A stretch of DNA of 64,000 nt from Micromonospora sp. Llam0 (GCF_003751085.1 NZ_RJJY01000001.1:2480001-2544000), one strand, 5' to 3'. Shown: positions 1 to 9,304, counted from the stretch's first letter. Numbers and translations: made by a program. The notes: generated by a model from the letters alone, not told the origin.

Positions 1-222
1 GGCTGCCTGCGGTCCACGCGAGCGACGGCTGCGCCCGTACGAAGGAACTCGCGGGCGCCACGCGGACGCAATGCGGGCTGATGTCGCGGGCTGCTGCCGC
101 CAGGTGAGTACGGCGAACGCGGCGGCGACGAACCCGGCGAGTGCCGGCCACGGCGGGCCGAAACGGCTGCCGCAGTCCCGGCAGTGGTGGCTGGTGGTGT
201 GGTTCTCGGCCGACTCCTGGAG

Positions 223-312
223 ATCACCCCCGCGTGCGCGGGGGTGATCCCGACGCACCCCGACACGCCCTCGCCGCCGTCAACTGCTCCCAGCGCACGC
301 GGGGGTGATCCC
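223..312. CRISPR. Relic type I-E-like CRISPR unit (two repeats, one spacer)
   Basis: Two 29-nt repeats lie at 223-251 and 284-312, separated by a 32-nt spacer (252-283). The last 15 bases (GCGGGGGTGATCCC preceded by C) are identical, and about 22 of 29 positions match overall. The 29/32 spacing and the GC-rich palindromic core are those of actinobacterial type I-E arrays. No third repeat occurs one period (61 bp) to either side, and no cas genes are in the window. It is therefore a decayed array end or an isolated remnant. Confidence 0.55.
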
Positions 313-329
313 GCCCCGGGTGTACGGCT

Positions 330-681
330 TCATCGTCTGGGCCGGTCAGCGGCCCCTTCGCCCAGGATGGGATGGCGTACGAGTAGGCAACGTTCAGCTG
401 CGACCAGCTCAGGACGAAAGTGGAGACTTCTCCGGCGCGCTGCAGGCCAACGGTGTAGCTCAACATCCGGCCACAGGCCGCCAACACAGGTTCGGACGAA
501 CGCAGGTTCCGGCCGACTCACCGAGCACGAGTAGCCCCGCACTGACGTTCACTATCCACCGCCGTGTTTCGGGCGAGAAGTTGCCGACGATCCTGCCCAC
601 CTCCACGTCCGGCATGCCCGGCATCCGCTGCTGTCGAGACTCCTCGACGACGATTCCAGCACGGCCATTTGCCGAGGACAC
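330..681 (-). pseudogene. Possible degraded minus-strand gene, unknown family
   Basis: Two overlapping minus-strand frames (about 460-681 and 300-487) have protein-like composition, for example a VGRIVGNFSPETRRW stretch followed in another frame by FVLSWSQLNVAYSYAIPSW. They would form one product only through a frameshift near 487. No family was recognised and no clear ribosome binding site was seen. The rest of 1-220 and 313-330 shows nothing I can support. Confidence 0.2.
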
Positions 682-731
682 AGACGTCAGCGTCCCTCGA
701 CACCTCGCACGTGGACACCCGCTAGACCGCC

Positions 732-2659
732 GAGTAGCCCGGGGGATCTCACCCCCGGGCCCTCACAGAACCGTACGTAACAGTCTCCCGTTATACGGCT
801 CTTGTCGCTCTTGTCACCAGACCGTAGGCGCGTGGGTGACCCACGCCCAGTGGGCGAAGGCCCTCGGGCGTTTCTGGACGGCTCTGTTCCATGCCGAACG
901 GGCTTTCCTCTTGCCCCGCAACCGTTTGTACTTCCGACGGACCCACCGCAACAGGTAGGCGTTGATGCGTTCCAGGAGGGGATACAGGGATGATCGATAG
1001 AACGCCCCGTAGTAGTTCATCCACCCCCGCACAATGGGGTTTATCCATTGTGCGAGTTCCGCTTCGGTAAGGCTGGTGCGATGGTGCAGTCGCCATGACC
1101 GCACCTGGGAACCGATCTTCTTCAGAGCCTGGTTACTGATCGCCGGGAGGAACGACAGAAACATCACTCCTTCCTTTGTTCTCGCGGATCGCCTCCGAAA
1201 CCCGTAGCCGAGAAACACAAAGTCGGTGTGTTCGTACGATCCACGCCGATTGTCGTCCTGGCAGTAGACGATCCGGGTCTTTTCCGGATGCAGAGCAAGC
1301 CCGACCTCGGTCATCCGTTTCGTGATCTCGGCCAGCACGTAACGCGCCTGCCGTTCACTGACGCAATGCACGACCACGTCATCCACGTACCGCTCGAACC
1401 GGACGACGGGGAATACCTTTGTCATCCACGCGTCGAACGCGTAATGGAGGAACAGATTAGCCAGGACCGGTGAAATCGCGGACCCTTGCGGAGTGCCTCG
1501 ATCTCTTTCTTGAAGAACGCCGTCGGGTAGTTGCAGCGGAGCCTTCAGCCAGCGCTCCACGTACAACCAAACCCAGGGCTTGTCGGTATGCGCAGCGACC
1601 GCTTTCAGCAGCAGCTCCCACGAGACCGTGTCGAAGAACTTCCGGATGTCCAAATCGATCACCCAGTCGTTCTGCCAGCACCGCCTCCGGCAGGCAGCTA
1701 CCGCGTCGGTCGCCGACCGCCCAGGCCGGTAGCCGTACGAGTCCGGATGGAAGATCGGTTCGACCCGCGCTTCCACCTCCCGCGCCGCCACCGTCTGCGC
1801 GATCCTGTCCCCGACCGTGGGAACACCGAGCGTTCGCACGCCTCCCCCAGTCTTCGGGATCTCGACCGCCCGCACCGGAGGAGGAAAATACGTCCCTGAC
1901 GACATCCGATTCCAGATCTTGTAGAGATTGTTTTTCAGATCCTTCTCGAACTCCGCCAAAGACACCGCATCCACCCCCGGCGCCCCCTTGTTCGCTTTCA
2001 CCTTCTCGTACGCCTCCCAGACAGCCCGCTTCGAAACAACGAACGGCTTGCCTGGTGCTTTCAACTCATCCACACGACTCCTCCCAGCAATCGCCGGTTG
2101 ATCGGGTAAACCAGCCACGAACGACCCGACCCCTTCGCTCCACCCCCGTTACAGGAGCTTCGTCACTACTACGAGTCGGTCCGCCAGCGCGATCGGCAAC
2201 GGTACTCAATCCCTCACGGCTTCGGGCCGCCCGGAACGCTCCCTCTCACCCACCAGACCTGCCGTGGGTAGTTTCCTCACGCGCCTTCTCCCGTTCCGCA
2301 CGAAAGCCGCAGGTCGGGCTCGCGTCGCCTGTATGCCGGACACCACCTGGCCAGTAAACTGGTCCCCGCCAGACTCATCCCGGGATCGCATTGACACCCC
2401 GGTTTCGATGTCACCTTCTAATTTTCGACACGTCATCAGCGATTCGCTTTCGCTCGCCTTCCCGACCCCCACCTGACAATCTCGAACGGATTGCCTTTTC
2501 CCCATCGTTCACCACAACAGTCTTCAGCTAATGCAGCATGAGGTGGTTTGAAGCCTCCCCCAGCAGGGCGACTCCGAAGGGCCAAACCTTCATCTTCCGT
2601 GCAGCATCGCTACCAGACGGACATTCCTACATATTCCTGTCCTTTCGCGTTCGGGACAC
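732..2659 (-). mobile_element. Group II intron, class C-like, complete
   Basis: On the minus strand the element reads from a GTGTCCCGAACG 5' end (at 2659) to a 3' end CTACTC (at 732). A 34-nt domain V hairpin lies at 768-801 (GAGCCGTATAACGGG...GTACGGTTC) with a bulged domain VI beside it. The intron-encoded protein occupies 814-2118 in domain IV. The 5' end sits 2 nt from the left inverted repeat of the neighbouring IS4-like element. Class C introns are known to insert beside inverted repeats and terminators. The exact ends are inferred from consensus; the 5' end is less certain than the 3' end. Confidence 0.75.
814..2118 (-). CDS. ltrA: Group II intron reverse transcriptase/maturase
   Basis: A 434-residue intron-encoded protein. 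Reverse transcriptase blocks are visible: the GYRPGRSATDAV region (about residues 128-139), RGTPQGSAISPVLANL (about 208-223) and the catalytic YVDD box (about 245). These are followed by a maturase (X) domain with INPIVRGWMNYYG. There is no HNH endonuclease domain at the C-terminus, which fits bacterial class C introns. The frame is intact from ATG at 2118 to just before domain V, so the intron may be mobile. It acts on its own intron RNA for splicing and retrohoming. Confidence 0.9.
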   Translation of the reverse strand: MAGLPDQPAIAGRSRVDELKAPGKPFVVSKRAVWEAYEKVKANKGAPGVDAVSLAEFEKDLKNNLYKIWNRMSSGTYFPPPVRAVEIPKTGGGVRTLGVPTVGDRIAQTVAAREVEARVEPIFHPDSYGYRPGRSATDAVAACRRRCWQNDWVIDLDIRKFFDTVSWELLLKAVAAHTDKPWVWLYVERWLKAPLQLPDGVLQERDRGTPQGSAISPVLANLFLHYAFDAWMTKVFPVVRFERYVDDVVVHCVSERQARYVLAEITKRMTEVGLALHPEKTRIVYCQDDNRRGSYEHTDFVFLGYGFRRRSARTKEGVMFLSFLPAISNQALKKIGSQVRSWRLHHRTSLTEAELAQWINPIVRGWMNYYGAFYRSSLYPLLERINAYLLRWVRRKYKRLRGKRKARSAWNRAVQKRPRAFAHWAWVTHAPTVW

Positions 2660-2661
2660 AA

Positions 2662-4169
2662 CAACGCCGCTCGGTTAAGCCGTTGCGGGGGCGGTCAAGG
2701 GTGTGTCGGTCGAACATGGGAAAGCGGAGTTCCTGTAACGAGGTGAGTCACTCCAAGACGCCTCGAGACCAGGAACTCCGCTTTGGTCGATCAGATGCCA
2801 TAACCGGACGGTGCGGGTAGCCGCAGGTGTGTTCGCGCCGGGTCATCTGGGTGATTTGACCCAGTTCCTGCCCTTCGAGATGGTCGATGAGGTCCTCGCC
2901 GCGACCCGTCGTACCCAGCAGCGGGTCCGGCTACTCCCGGCCCGGGTCGTGGTCTACCTCGTCCTGGCAGGCTGCTTGTTCGCCGAACTCGGCTACGGGC
3001 AGGTGTGGCGGAAACTGACTGCCGGTCTGACCGGGCTGGATCTGACCGAGCCGTCCTCAGGCACGTTACGGGAGGCGCGTCAGCGGCTCGGGTCGACGCC
3101 GTTGCGGGCCTTGTTCGATCTGCTGCGCGGCCCGGCGGTCACCACGGCGACGCACGCCGTGCGGTGGCGGGGCCTGCTGGTGACCGCGACCGACGGGACC
3201 ACGATGTCGGTCGCCGACGCCGAGGCGGTCCGGGTCCGTTACCACAAACAACGGGGGAACCACGGCGGCGCGGGCTACCCGGCACTACGGCTGAGTGTCC
3301 TGCTGACCTGCGGCACCCGCTCGATCATCGACGCCGTGTTCGCTCCACTCGGCACCAGCGAACTCGACCAGGCCCGCTCCCTGGCCCGGAGCCTGGCCGC
3401 CGGGATGCTGCTGTTGGCCGACCGTAACTACGCCGCCGCCGACCTCATCCAGACACTCGCCGCCACCAGGGCCGACCTGCTGATCCGCTGCAAGAACGGC
3501 CGCCGCCTGCCGGTGATCCGCCGGTACCACGACGGATCCTGGCTGTCGACCATCGGCACGGTACGGGTGCGGGTCGTCGACGCTGAGATCAGCGTCCAGA
3601 CCATCGACGGCGTCCGCACGGGCAGCTACCGGCTGATCACTACCCTGCTCGACCCACGCACCCACCCGGCCAGCGAACTGGTAAAGCTGTACCACCGCCG
3701 GTGGGAGGTCGAAACCGCCTACCTGGAGATCAAATCCAGCATCCTCGGCGGCCGGGTCCTGCGCGCGCGTACTCCCGACGGCATCGATCAGGAGGTCTAC
3801 GCCCTGCTGGTCGTCTATCAGATCCTGCGTACCGCCATGACCGACGCCACCGACAGCCGGCCCGGCACCGGCCCTGACCGGGCCAGCTTCACCACCGCCC
3901 TGAACGCCGCCCGCGACCAGGTCACCCACGCCGCCGGCGTCCTCGCCGACACCGTCATCGACCTGGTCGGTGCCATCGGTCGTGCGGTTCTGGCCCACCT
4001 GCTACCTGAGCGTCGGATCCGGGTGAAGACCCGCATGATCAAACGCTCGAACTCCAAGTACCAAGCCCGCGGACCCAACGTAGACCGACGCAGCTACAAA
4101 GCCACCATAGCCATCGATATCATTACAAACACTTGCTAACCATCCACCCGCCCTAACCGAGCGGCGTTG
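2662..4169 (+). mobile_element. IS4-like insertion sequence, 16-bp perfect inverted repeats
   Basis: The ends are CAACGCCGCTCGGTTA (2662-2677) and its exact reverse complement (4154-4169), enclosing one transposase gene; the length is 1508 bp. A 10-bp sequence CCGCTAGACC lies immediately outside the right end (4170-4179). The same 10 bp recurs at 719-728, on the far side of the group II intron. This suggests the intron landed between the left end of the IS and its target duplication. Five extra bases (GCC plus AA) on the left keep this short of proof. Confidence 0.85.
2811..4139 (+). CDS. IS4 family transposase
   Basis: A 442-residue DDE transposase with an IS4-type N-terminal insertion domain (residues 10-100, LPFEMVDEVLAATRRTQQR onward). 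The core has VTATDGTTM with the first Asp (about 123), the second Asp in LLADRNYAAADL (about 205), and the YREK-like YHRRWEVETAYLEIK signature with the Glu (about 300). GTG at 2811 is the start used. The frame is intact and both IS ends are present, so the element may be active. Confidence 0.88.
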   Translation: MRVAAGVFAPGHLGDLTQFLPFEMVDEVLAATRRTQQRVRLLPARVVVYLVLAGCLFAELGYGQVWRKLTAGLTGLDLTEPSSGTLREARQRLGSTPLRALFDLLRGPAVTTATHAVRWRGLLVTATDGTTMSVADAEAVRVRYHKQRGNHGGAGYPALRLSVLLTCGTRSIIDAVFAPLGTSELDQARSLARSLAAGMLLLADRNYAAADLIQTLAATRADLLIRCKNGRRLPVIRRYHDGSWLSTIGTVRVRVVDAEISVQTIDGVRTGSYRLITTLLDPRTHPASELVKLYHRRWEVETAYLEIKSSILGGRVLRARTPDGIDQEVYALLVVYQILRTAMTDATDSRPGTGPDRASFTTALNAARDQVTHAAGVLADTVIDLVGAIGRAVLAHLLPERRIRVKTRMIKRSNSKYQARGPNVDRRSYKATIAIDIITNTC

Positions 4170-4177
4170 CCGCTAGA

Positions 4178-4193
4178 CCAGGCCAAAGTCACA
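4178..4193 (+). repeat. 16-bp dispersed repeat, also at 37516-37531
   Basis: CCAGGCCAAAGTCACA occurs here, just outside the IS4-like element, and again at 37516-37531, beside the IS6-like transposase remnant. The second copy lies where an IS6 terminal repeat would be expected. This copy may therefore be a leftover IS6-type end into which the IS4-like element inserted. The stretch 4194-4620 shows no gene I can support. Confidence 0.4.
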
Positions 4194-4620
4194 CAGCGTC
4201 CGCAGCTGAGGTAACCCGGCGTCGAGTATTCGTGTCGAGGCTGTCCGACACCCACCACCTTGCCCAGGCTGTTTGCAGCGGGTCGATCAGCACTCCGCTC
4301 GGGCCTACCGCATGCCGCCGACCACGGGCGTCCTTGCGGCGCTCGGGACTACGGCGACCAGCCACGTGCCATCCACGATCGCTGACCACCTCGTCAGACA
4401 GCCTGCCGTGCCAGTGCCCCCGTCACCGGCACGGCAGGCCCTACCCATCGCAGCAGCCGAAGAGGTCCTCCATGTTGCCATCCAGCGGGATACCGGCCGC
4501 CCTCGCCTCCGCCCCAACCTGCGCGAACGGGCCGGACCGACGCCGATCGGCCGCCGATGTACGCGACCGGCGAGCCGTAGCGCACCGGTCGAGCCCACAC
4601 TGGACAGGACAGCACCCCCG

Positions 4621-5304
4621 ATGACCGTCTACCGCTCCGGGGCACCTCGGCGGTCGGCGTTGTCGTTGCCGGTTGATCGTCGTCTGTTGGCGGATGAGTT
4701 CTTCCTGATGGCGCACCATGACGTGTCGGGTCAGTCGCGGTTGGCGCCGCGGATCGCCGGATTCGGGGTGGCGGCCGCCGTACTGGCGGACCTGGTCGTG
4801 GCCGGTGTGCTGACGGTGACACCAGCAGGTCATCTTGCGTGCCCGCCACCGGCGGTGCGGGTGCGCGGGTTCGAACGGCAGGTCGCCGCGTGGGTGGCGG
4901 CCGAGCCGGATCAACCGGTCCCGGTCTGGCTCGAGGTTCTCGCCGAGGCGTCGGTTCCCGCCATCGGCCAGCGGTTGGCCGACGCCGGCGTGGTGCGTCC
5001 GGTGCGGATCCGGCGGCTGATGACGTCCCGGACGGTGTGGGCGCCGGCGGACATAAACGTGGCGGCGTGGCCGTGGGCCAGGTTGTCGACCCGGATCCGC
5101 TGCGGTGAACTGCTGGATCCGTTCGACAGCGCCTTGGCGCGGCTGTGCATCGGCACTGGTGTCGAGGGCCGGTTCCTCGACGGTGAGCCGCAGGCGCGGC
5201 AGCGTCTCGACGAGTTGCTGAGTCCGGTGCCAGTACAGGTCGACGCCCTGTTGGTCGAGTTGTCGGCGGCGGTGGGTCGGGCCGTGTTGGGTGGCCGGAC
5301 CTGA
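4621..5304 (+). CDS. GPP34 (Golgi phosphoprotein 3-like) family protein
   Basis: A 227-residue protein with the GPP34 (GOLPH3/Vps74-like) pattern common in actinomycetes. The N-terminus LLADEFFLMAHHDVSGQSR is followed by alternating helical segments with AAVLADLVVAGVLTV (about 40-54) and a C-terminal LVELSAAVGRAVLG helix. The reading frame extends upstream to 4273, but homology-like sequence begins at ATG 4621. In eukaryotes the family binds PI4P; the actinobacterial role is unknown. Many actinomycete genomes carry several copies beside regulators and transporters. Confidence 0.8.
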   Translation: MTVYRSGAPRRSALSLPVDRRLLADEFFLMAHHDVSGQSRLAPRIAGFGVAAAVLADLVVAGVLTVTPAGHLACPPPAVRVRGFERQVAAWVAAEPDQPVPVWLEVLAEASVPAIGQRLADAGVVRPVRIRRLMTSRTVWAPADINVAAWPWARLSTRIRCGELLDPFDSALARLCIGTGVEGRFLDGEPQARQRLDELLSPVPVQVDALLVELSAAVGRAVLGGRT

Positions 5305-5397
5305 CCTCCGTCGACCCGGCTCAGGCGTCTGCCTGAACGCTACCGGCCCGGCTGAACCCCTTCTTCTCGTCTCGCTTGTTCTCCTCGGGAGTGTGTT

Positions 5398-6915
5398 GTG
5401 TCTGTTTCGTATGGTGTGCCGCGTCCGCGTCCGCGTCGGGGTGGGGTCGCCGCCGTCCTGGCCAGGTCGCGGCTCGGGGTGCCGCAGGTGGTGTTCTTCG
5501 TGTTGGCGGCCGCGGCGCCGATGACGGTGGTCGCGTCGGCGGTGCCGACGGCGTACGCGGTGACCGGCCTGTCCGGGGTGCCGGTCGCCTACGCGGCGAC
5601 CGCCGTGGTGATGGTGGTGTTCGCGGTCGGCTACGTCGCGATGTCGCGGCATGTCGTGAATGCCGGGTCGATGTACTCCTACGTCGCCCACGCTCTCGGG
5701 CCCGCCAGCGGTGTGGCGGCGGCGTTCGTGGCGGTCGTGGCCTACAACCTGATGCAGATCGGCTTGTACGGGGCGTTCGGTGTCGTCGCGGCCGCCGCCG
5801 CGTCGGCGGTGGCCGGCGTCGGCGTGCCGTGGTGGGCGTGGGCCCTCGGAGGCTGGCTGCTGGTCGCTGTTCTGGGGTTGGCGCGGGTCGACCTCAACGG
5901 CCGGGTCCTGGGTGTGCTGCTGGTGGCGGAGGTCGCCGTGGTGGTGCTCTTCGACGCGGTGATGGTGGTCGCTGACCCTGCTGGTGGGGTGGTGTCGCTG
6001 CACGGGTTGGAGCCGTCGCATCTGGCGGTGCCGGGGATGGCGGCGATCCTTGTCGGCGGGATCGCCGGCTACGTCGGCGTCGAAGCCACCACCGTGTTGG
6101 CGGAGGAGACCCGCGACCCGCGGCGGACGGTCGCCTACGCCACCTACATCGCGATCGCGGTTACCGCGCTGTTGTATGCGGGGTCGGCGTGGGCGATGCA
6201 GGTCGCGGCCGGCTCCGACCGGGTCGTCGACGAGGCTGTCCGGCACGGGCCGGAGTTGATGTTCGTCCTGGTCGACGGCCACCTCCCACGCCTACTCGTC
6301 GACGTCGGCCGGTTGTTGTTGGTGACGAGCCTGTTCGCCGCCCTGCTGGCCTTCCACAACATGGTCGCCCGCTACCTGTTCGCGCTCGGCCGCGAACAGG
6401 TCCTCCCCGTCGCGTTGGGCCGTACGAACGGGCGGACCGGGGCGCCGAAACTCGGCTCTCTGACCCAAACCGCCATCGCAGGTCTGGTCATCGCCGGATA
6501 CGCGCTGGCTGGGCTTGATCCGATCACGCATCTGTTCTTCTGGTTGACCGTCACGGGCGGCCTCGGGGTGCTGATCCTGATGACCGCGACCAGCCTCGCC
6601 GTGCTCGTCTACTTCCGCTCCGACCGGCGGGGTGAGAGCCGTTGGTCGATCGCGTTCGCCCCCGGCATCGCGCTCAACCTGCTGGTGTTCATTCTCGGCG
6701 GCACCCTCATCGGCTTCGGCGACCTCCTCAACGTCCCTGCCGGATCGGCTGCCCGGTGGACGCTGCCCGGCCTGTACGCCGCCGCCATCGCCTGCGGTGT
6801 CGGCTGGGCCGCTGTGCTGCGCGTGAAACGGCCGACTGTCTGGGCGTCCGTCGGCGCGGGAGCCGACGCCGTCATCCACCCCACCGCCCTACTTCGTCAG
6901 GAGACCCGCCGGTGA
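5398..6915 (+). CDS. APC superfamily amino acid permease
   Basis: A 505-residue integral membrane protein with about twelve hydrophobic segments. The N-terminus has the APC helix 1 pattern GVPQVVFFVLAAAAPMTVV (about 23-41). Further on, GGIAGYVGVEATTVLAEETRDPRR (about 220-243) is the conserved loop of amino acid/polyamine permeases. The GTG start at 5398 has a GGGAG ribosome binding site at 5387-5391. It acts in the cytoplasmic membrane as a secondary amino acid or amine transporter; the substrate cannot be read from the sequence. Its stop overlaps the next gene by 4 bp. Confidence 0.9.
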   Translation: MSVSYGVPRPRPRRGGVAAVLARSRLGVPQVVFFVLAAAAPMTVVASAVPTAYAVTGLSGVPVAYAATAVVMVVFAVGYVAMSRHVVNAGSMYSYVAHALGPASGVAAAFVAVVAYNLMQIGLYGAFGVVAAAAASAVAGVGVPWWAWALGGWLLVAVLGLARVDLNGRVLGVLLVAEVAVVVLFDAVMVVADPAGGVVSLHGLEPSHLAVPGMAAILVGGIAGYVGVEATTVLAEETRDPRRTVAYATYIAIAVTALLYAGSAWAMQVAAGSDRVVDEAVRHGPELMFVLVDGHLPRLLVDVGRLLLVTSLFAALLAFHNMVARYLFALGREQVLPVALGRTNGRTGAPKLGSLTQTAIAGLVIAGYALAGLDPITHLFFWLTVTGGLGVLILMTATSLAVLVYFRSDRRGESRWSIAFAPGIALNLLVFILGGTLIGFGDLLNVPAGSAARWTLPGLYAAAIACGVGWAAVLRVKRPTVWASVGAGADAVIHPTALLRQETRR

Positions 6916-7541
6916 CCACCGCCTCCACCACCCTGATCCGTGTCGCCGACCGCAACGACATCAACCCACTCACACCCGTCCTGGTCGACGCGTTCGTCGA
7001 CACCCCCGACGCCTCCTGGCTCATCCCCGACCCAGACGAACGCCGACGGATCTACCAGCAACTCTGCCCGGCGATCCTCACCCACGGCATCACCGCCGGC
7101 ACCGTTTACACCAGCGACGACCACGCCGGCGCCGCGCTGTGGCTGCCCCACACCGTCGCCCACAGCCCTGACCCCCACCACGCCGCCACAGTCGACCGCG
7201 TCACCGGCCCACACGCTCCACGGTTCGCCCGCCTCGCCGCGCTGCTGCACAACCACACCCCGCCCCGCCCGCACACCTACCTCGCCTACCTCGGCGTCGC
7301 CCCCGACCGGCAACGCCACGGCACCGGCACCGCTCTCCTCACCCACCGGCACGCCACCTGCGACACCGCCGGCACCCCCGTCCACCTCATCGCCACCACC
7401 CCCGACGCCCGCCGCCTCTACCAACGACTCGGCTACTACGACACCACCCCCACACCGGTACACCTCCCCGACGGCGGACCACCCCTGTGGCCCATGTGGC
7501 GCCAACCCCACACCCACACCAACACCCGCAGGGAGCGGTGA
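6912..7541 (+). CDS. GNAT family N-acetyltransferase
   Basis: A 209-residue acetyltransferase. The acetyl-CoA motif A is LAYLGVAPDRQRHGTGTALL (about residues 125-144), and the C-terminal RRLYQRLGYYDT (about 170-181) is typical of GNAT motif B. The GTG at 6912 overlaps the permease stop (GTGA). The final bases overlap the start of the methyltransferase gene (ATGA), so these genes are translationally coupled. The substrate is unknown. Confidence 0.88.
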   Translation: MTTASTTLIRVADRNDINPLTPVLVDAFVDTPDASWLIPDPDERRRIYQQLCPAILTHGITAGTVYTSDDHAGAALWLPHTVAHSPDPHHAATVDRVTGPHAPRFARLAALLHNHTPPRPHTYLAYLGVAPDRQRHGTGTALLTHRHATCDTAGTPVHLIATTPDARRLYQRLGYYDTTPTPVHLPDGGPPLWPMWRQPHTHTNTRRER

Positions 7542-8416
7542 TGACGGTTCTCCTGCACACCCCACCCGTCCCCACCGAGTCCCCCACCTACCGAGGCACC
7601 CCGACCGTCCTGGACACCAACCGGCCTGCCCTCGCCCGGCTGGTGAACTACTGGGCCGGCGGCAAGGACCACTTCGCCACCGACCGCCACCTCGGCGACC
7701 AGATCACCCAAGCCCACCCCGACCTGCCCTCCAGCTACCAGGCGGCACGCCAGGCGGCCGCCCGTGCCGTCACCGCCCTCGCCGCCAGCGGAGTACGTCA
7801 GTTCGTCGACCTCTGTCCAGGGTTGCCCGACCCGGACGGCACCGACACCCACCTCATCGCCCAACACACCGCCCCGACCAGCACCGTCGTGTACGTCGAC
7901 CCGGATCCCCTCGTCCTGGCCCACTGCCGCGCCCTGCACATCAGCCACACCGCCGGAACCGTCACCATCATCGACGCCGACCCCACCCAGCCAGCGAACC
8001 TCGCTACCGCCGTCACCAACCATCTGGACCTCACCGCGCCGGTCGCCGTCCTGGCCACCAGCCTCGTCCACCACCTCGACGACCACCTCCTCCACAACCT
8101 GGTCACCCAGCTGGCACGACGCCTACCCGACGGCAGCCGGATCGTGGTCACCACCCACACCATCCGCCGAGGCGACGACCGCCTCCGCCAGGTCCAGCAT
8201 CGATTCACCCGCGCTGGGATTCCGTACCACCCGCGTACCCCCGCCCAGATCGCTGACCTTCTCCACCGTTGCGGCCTGACCCCGTCGCCTCATGCCGGTA
8301 CGCCGCCGACCGCGCCCACCCGGCCAGCCCTCGACGACGGCCGCAGCCCGTGCGTCGACGTCCAGACCGGTCAGATCAACAGCCACACCCCGACCCGCCA
8401 CCCAAGGCACCGCTGA
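7541..8416 (+). CDS. SAM-dependent methyltransferase, DUF574 (Methyltransf_19) family
   Basis: A 291-residue protein with the actinomycete-specific DUF574 layout: LARLVNYWAGGKDHFATDR (about 29-47), the SAM-site region VRQFVDLCPGLPD (about 85-97, in place of the more usual DIGTGLP), VVYVDPDPLVLAH (about 115-127) and PVAVLATSLVHHL (about 167-179). The ATG at 7541 follows AGGGAG. DUF574 genes often sit beside regulators and small proteins in actinomycetes; the methylated substrate is not known. The stop overlaps the next start. Confidence 0.88.
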   Translation: MTVLLHTPPVPTESPTYRGTPTVLDTNRPALARLVNYWAGGKDHFATDRHLGDQITQAHPDLPSSYQAARQAAARAVTALAASGVRQFVDLCPGLPDPDGTDTHLIAQHTAPTSTVVYVDPDPLVLAHCRALHISHTAGTVTIIDADPTQPANLATAVTNHLDLTAPVAVLATSLVHHLDDHLLHNLVTQLARRLPDGSRIVVTTHTIRRGDDRLRQVQHRFTRAGIPYHPRTPAQIADLLHRCGLTPSPHAGTPPTAPTRPALDDGRSPCVDVQTGQINSHTPTRHPRHR

Positions 8417-8790
8417 TGGCCGGCGACATCCGTCTGACCAGCACCGCAGGCGTCGCCCCAGCCGAGGTGCCGCAGATCATGCGGCCACTGCACGGAGCCG
8501 AGCCCATCGACGCGGCACTCGCCCACGGCCGCCACCGGCTCACCGCACACGCCAGCGGCGTCGATGTCGACACCGTCACCGATCAGGGCGTCCCCGACGC
8601 CCAGCTGATGCAGGTGGTCCGCCCCGCCCCCGCCGCCGGCGACAGCCCACCCGACGGCCCCTACAGCGATGCCGCCCTGCCCGGCATCCTCGCCAGGCAC
8701 CAGACCAGCGCCGCCATCCACCCACAGGACGCATCACACCCGCAGACCCGTGGCACCCGGCAATCACCCCGCCGACAGGCGAGCCCGTGA
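8416..8790 (+). CDS. Hypothetical protein
   Basis: A 124-residue protein starting at the ATG that overlaps the methyltransferase stop. The N-terminal half (IRLTSTAGVAPAEVPQIMR and HGRHRLTAHASGVDVDTV) looks folded; the C-terminal part is rich in Pro, Gln and Arg. No family was recognised. It is tightly coupled to both neighbours, so it probably belongs to the same operon. Confidence 0.55.
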   Translation: MAGDIRLTSTAGVAPAEVPQIMRPLHGAEPIDAALAHGRHRLTAHASGVDVDTVTDQGVPDAQLMQVVRPAPAAGDSPPDGPYSDAALPGILARHQTSAAIHPQDASHPQTRGTRQSPRRQASP

Positions 8791-8963
8791 CCGGCCCCTC
8801 CGCCGTCGCGGTCGGCATCCTCCTGCTCGCCATCGCCGTACTCCACGCCGGCAACAGCGCGACCTGGGCATACACCAAATACCGGGCCAGGCGGCTCCTC
8901 ACCGCAGGACTCCTCATCCTCACCGCCGTCGTCATCCTGCGCCACACCACCACAACCGAATAG
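8787..8963 (+). CDS. Small membrane protein, paralogue 1
   Basis: A 58-residue protein from GTG 8787 (overlapping the previous stop by 4 bp) with two hydrophobic segments, VAVGILLLAIAVLHAGN and LLTAGLLILTAVVIL, joined by TWAYTKYRARR. It shares AVLHAG.S.TWAY..(Y/F)R and LLT.GLLI with the protein at 9301-9468, so the two are paralogues. The function is unknown. This size is often missed by gene callers. Confidence 0.6.
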   Translation: MTGPSAVAVGILLLAIAVLHAGNSATWAYTKYRARRLLTAGLLILTAVVILRHTTTTE

Positions 8964-9004
8964 CCAGCCAACCCCTCCACGCTCCAAAGGACCCGAAACC
9001 CCCG

Positions 9005-9304
9005 ATGCACCACCACCCGCCACCGGCGCCGACACCCGGCCGGCCCGCAAAGAAGTGCCCCCGCGCCACCGGTGACAACCGGACCGCGTTGACCGCCGCC
9101 CTCACCAGGCGACACCAGGACGGTCACTCCATCCGCCGCATCGTCCGCGACACCCGCCTGTCCCACAGCTACCTGCGCCGCCTGCCACCGGACGCCGACG
9201 TGACCATCACCCAGGACCCGACCGACGCCACCACCCCAGGCGACGCACGACGCCCGCAGGCGCGGTCCACCCTGCCAGCAGCCACGCCGGAAGCCACCCC
9301 GTGA
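9005..9304 (+). CDS. Small helix-turn-helix protein
   Basis: A 99-residue protein with a basic, Pro-rich N-terminus and a helix-turn-helix-like segment TRRHQDGHSIRRIVRDTRLS followed by HSYLRRLLP-type residues (about 34-60). ATG 9005 follows an AAAGGA ribosome binding site at about 8984. It lies between the two paralogous small membrane genes and overlaps the second by 4 bp. Probably a DNA-binding regulator of this small operon (inference). Confidence 0.55.
   Translation: MHHHPPPAPTPGRPAKKCPRATGDNRTALTAALTRRHQDGHSIRRIVRDTRLSHSYLRRLPPDADVTITQDPTDATTPGDARRPQARSTLPAATPEATP

Noticed and set aside
1470..2357. 295-residue plus-strand open frame
   Set aside because: It is the antisense shadow of the intron reverse transcriptase; its composition is Ser/Pro/Arg-rich without motifs.
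4441..6282. 613-residue minus-strand open frame
   Set aside because: It lies opposite the GPP34 and permease genes, is full of His/Arg/Pro/Asp repeats typical of antisense GC-rich DNA, and has no family signal.
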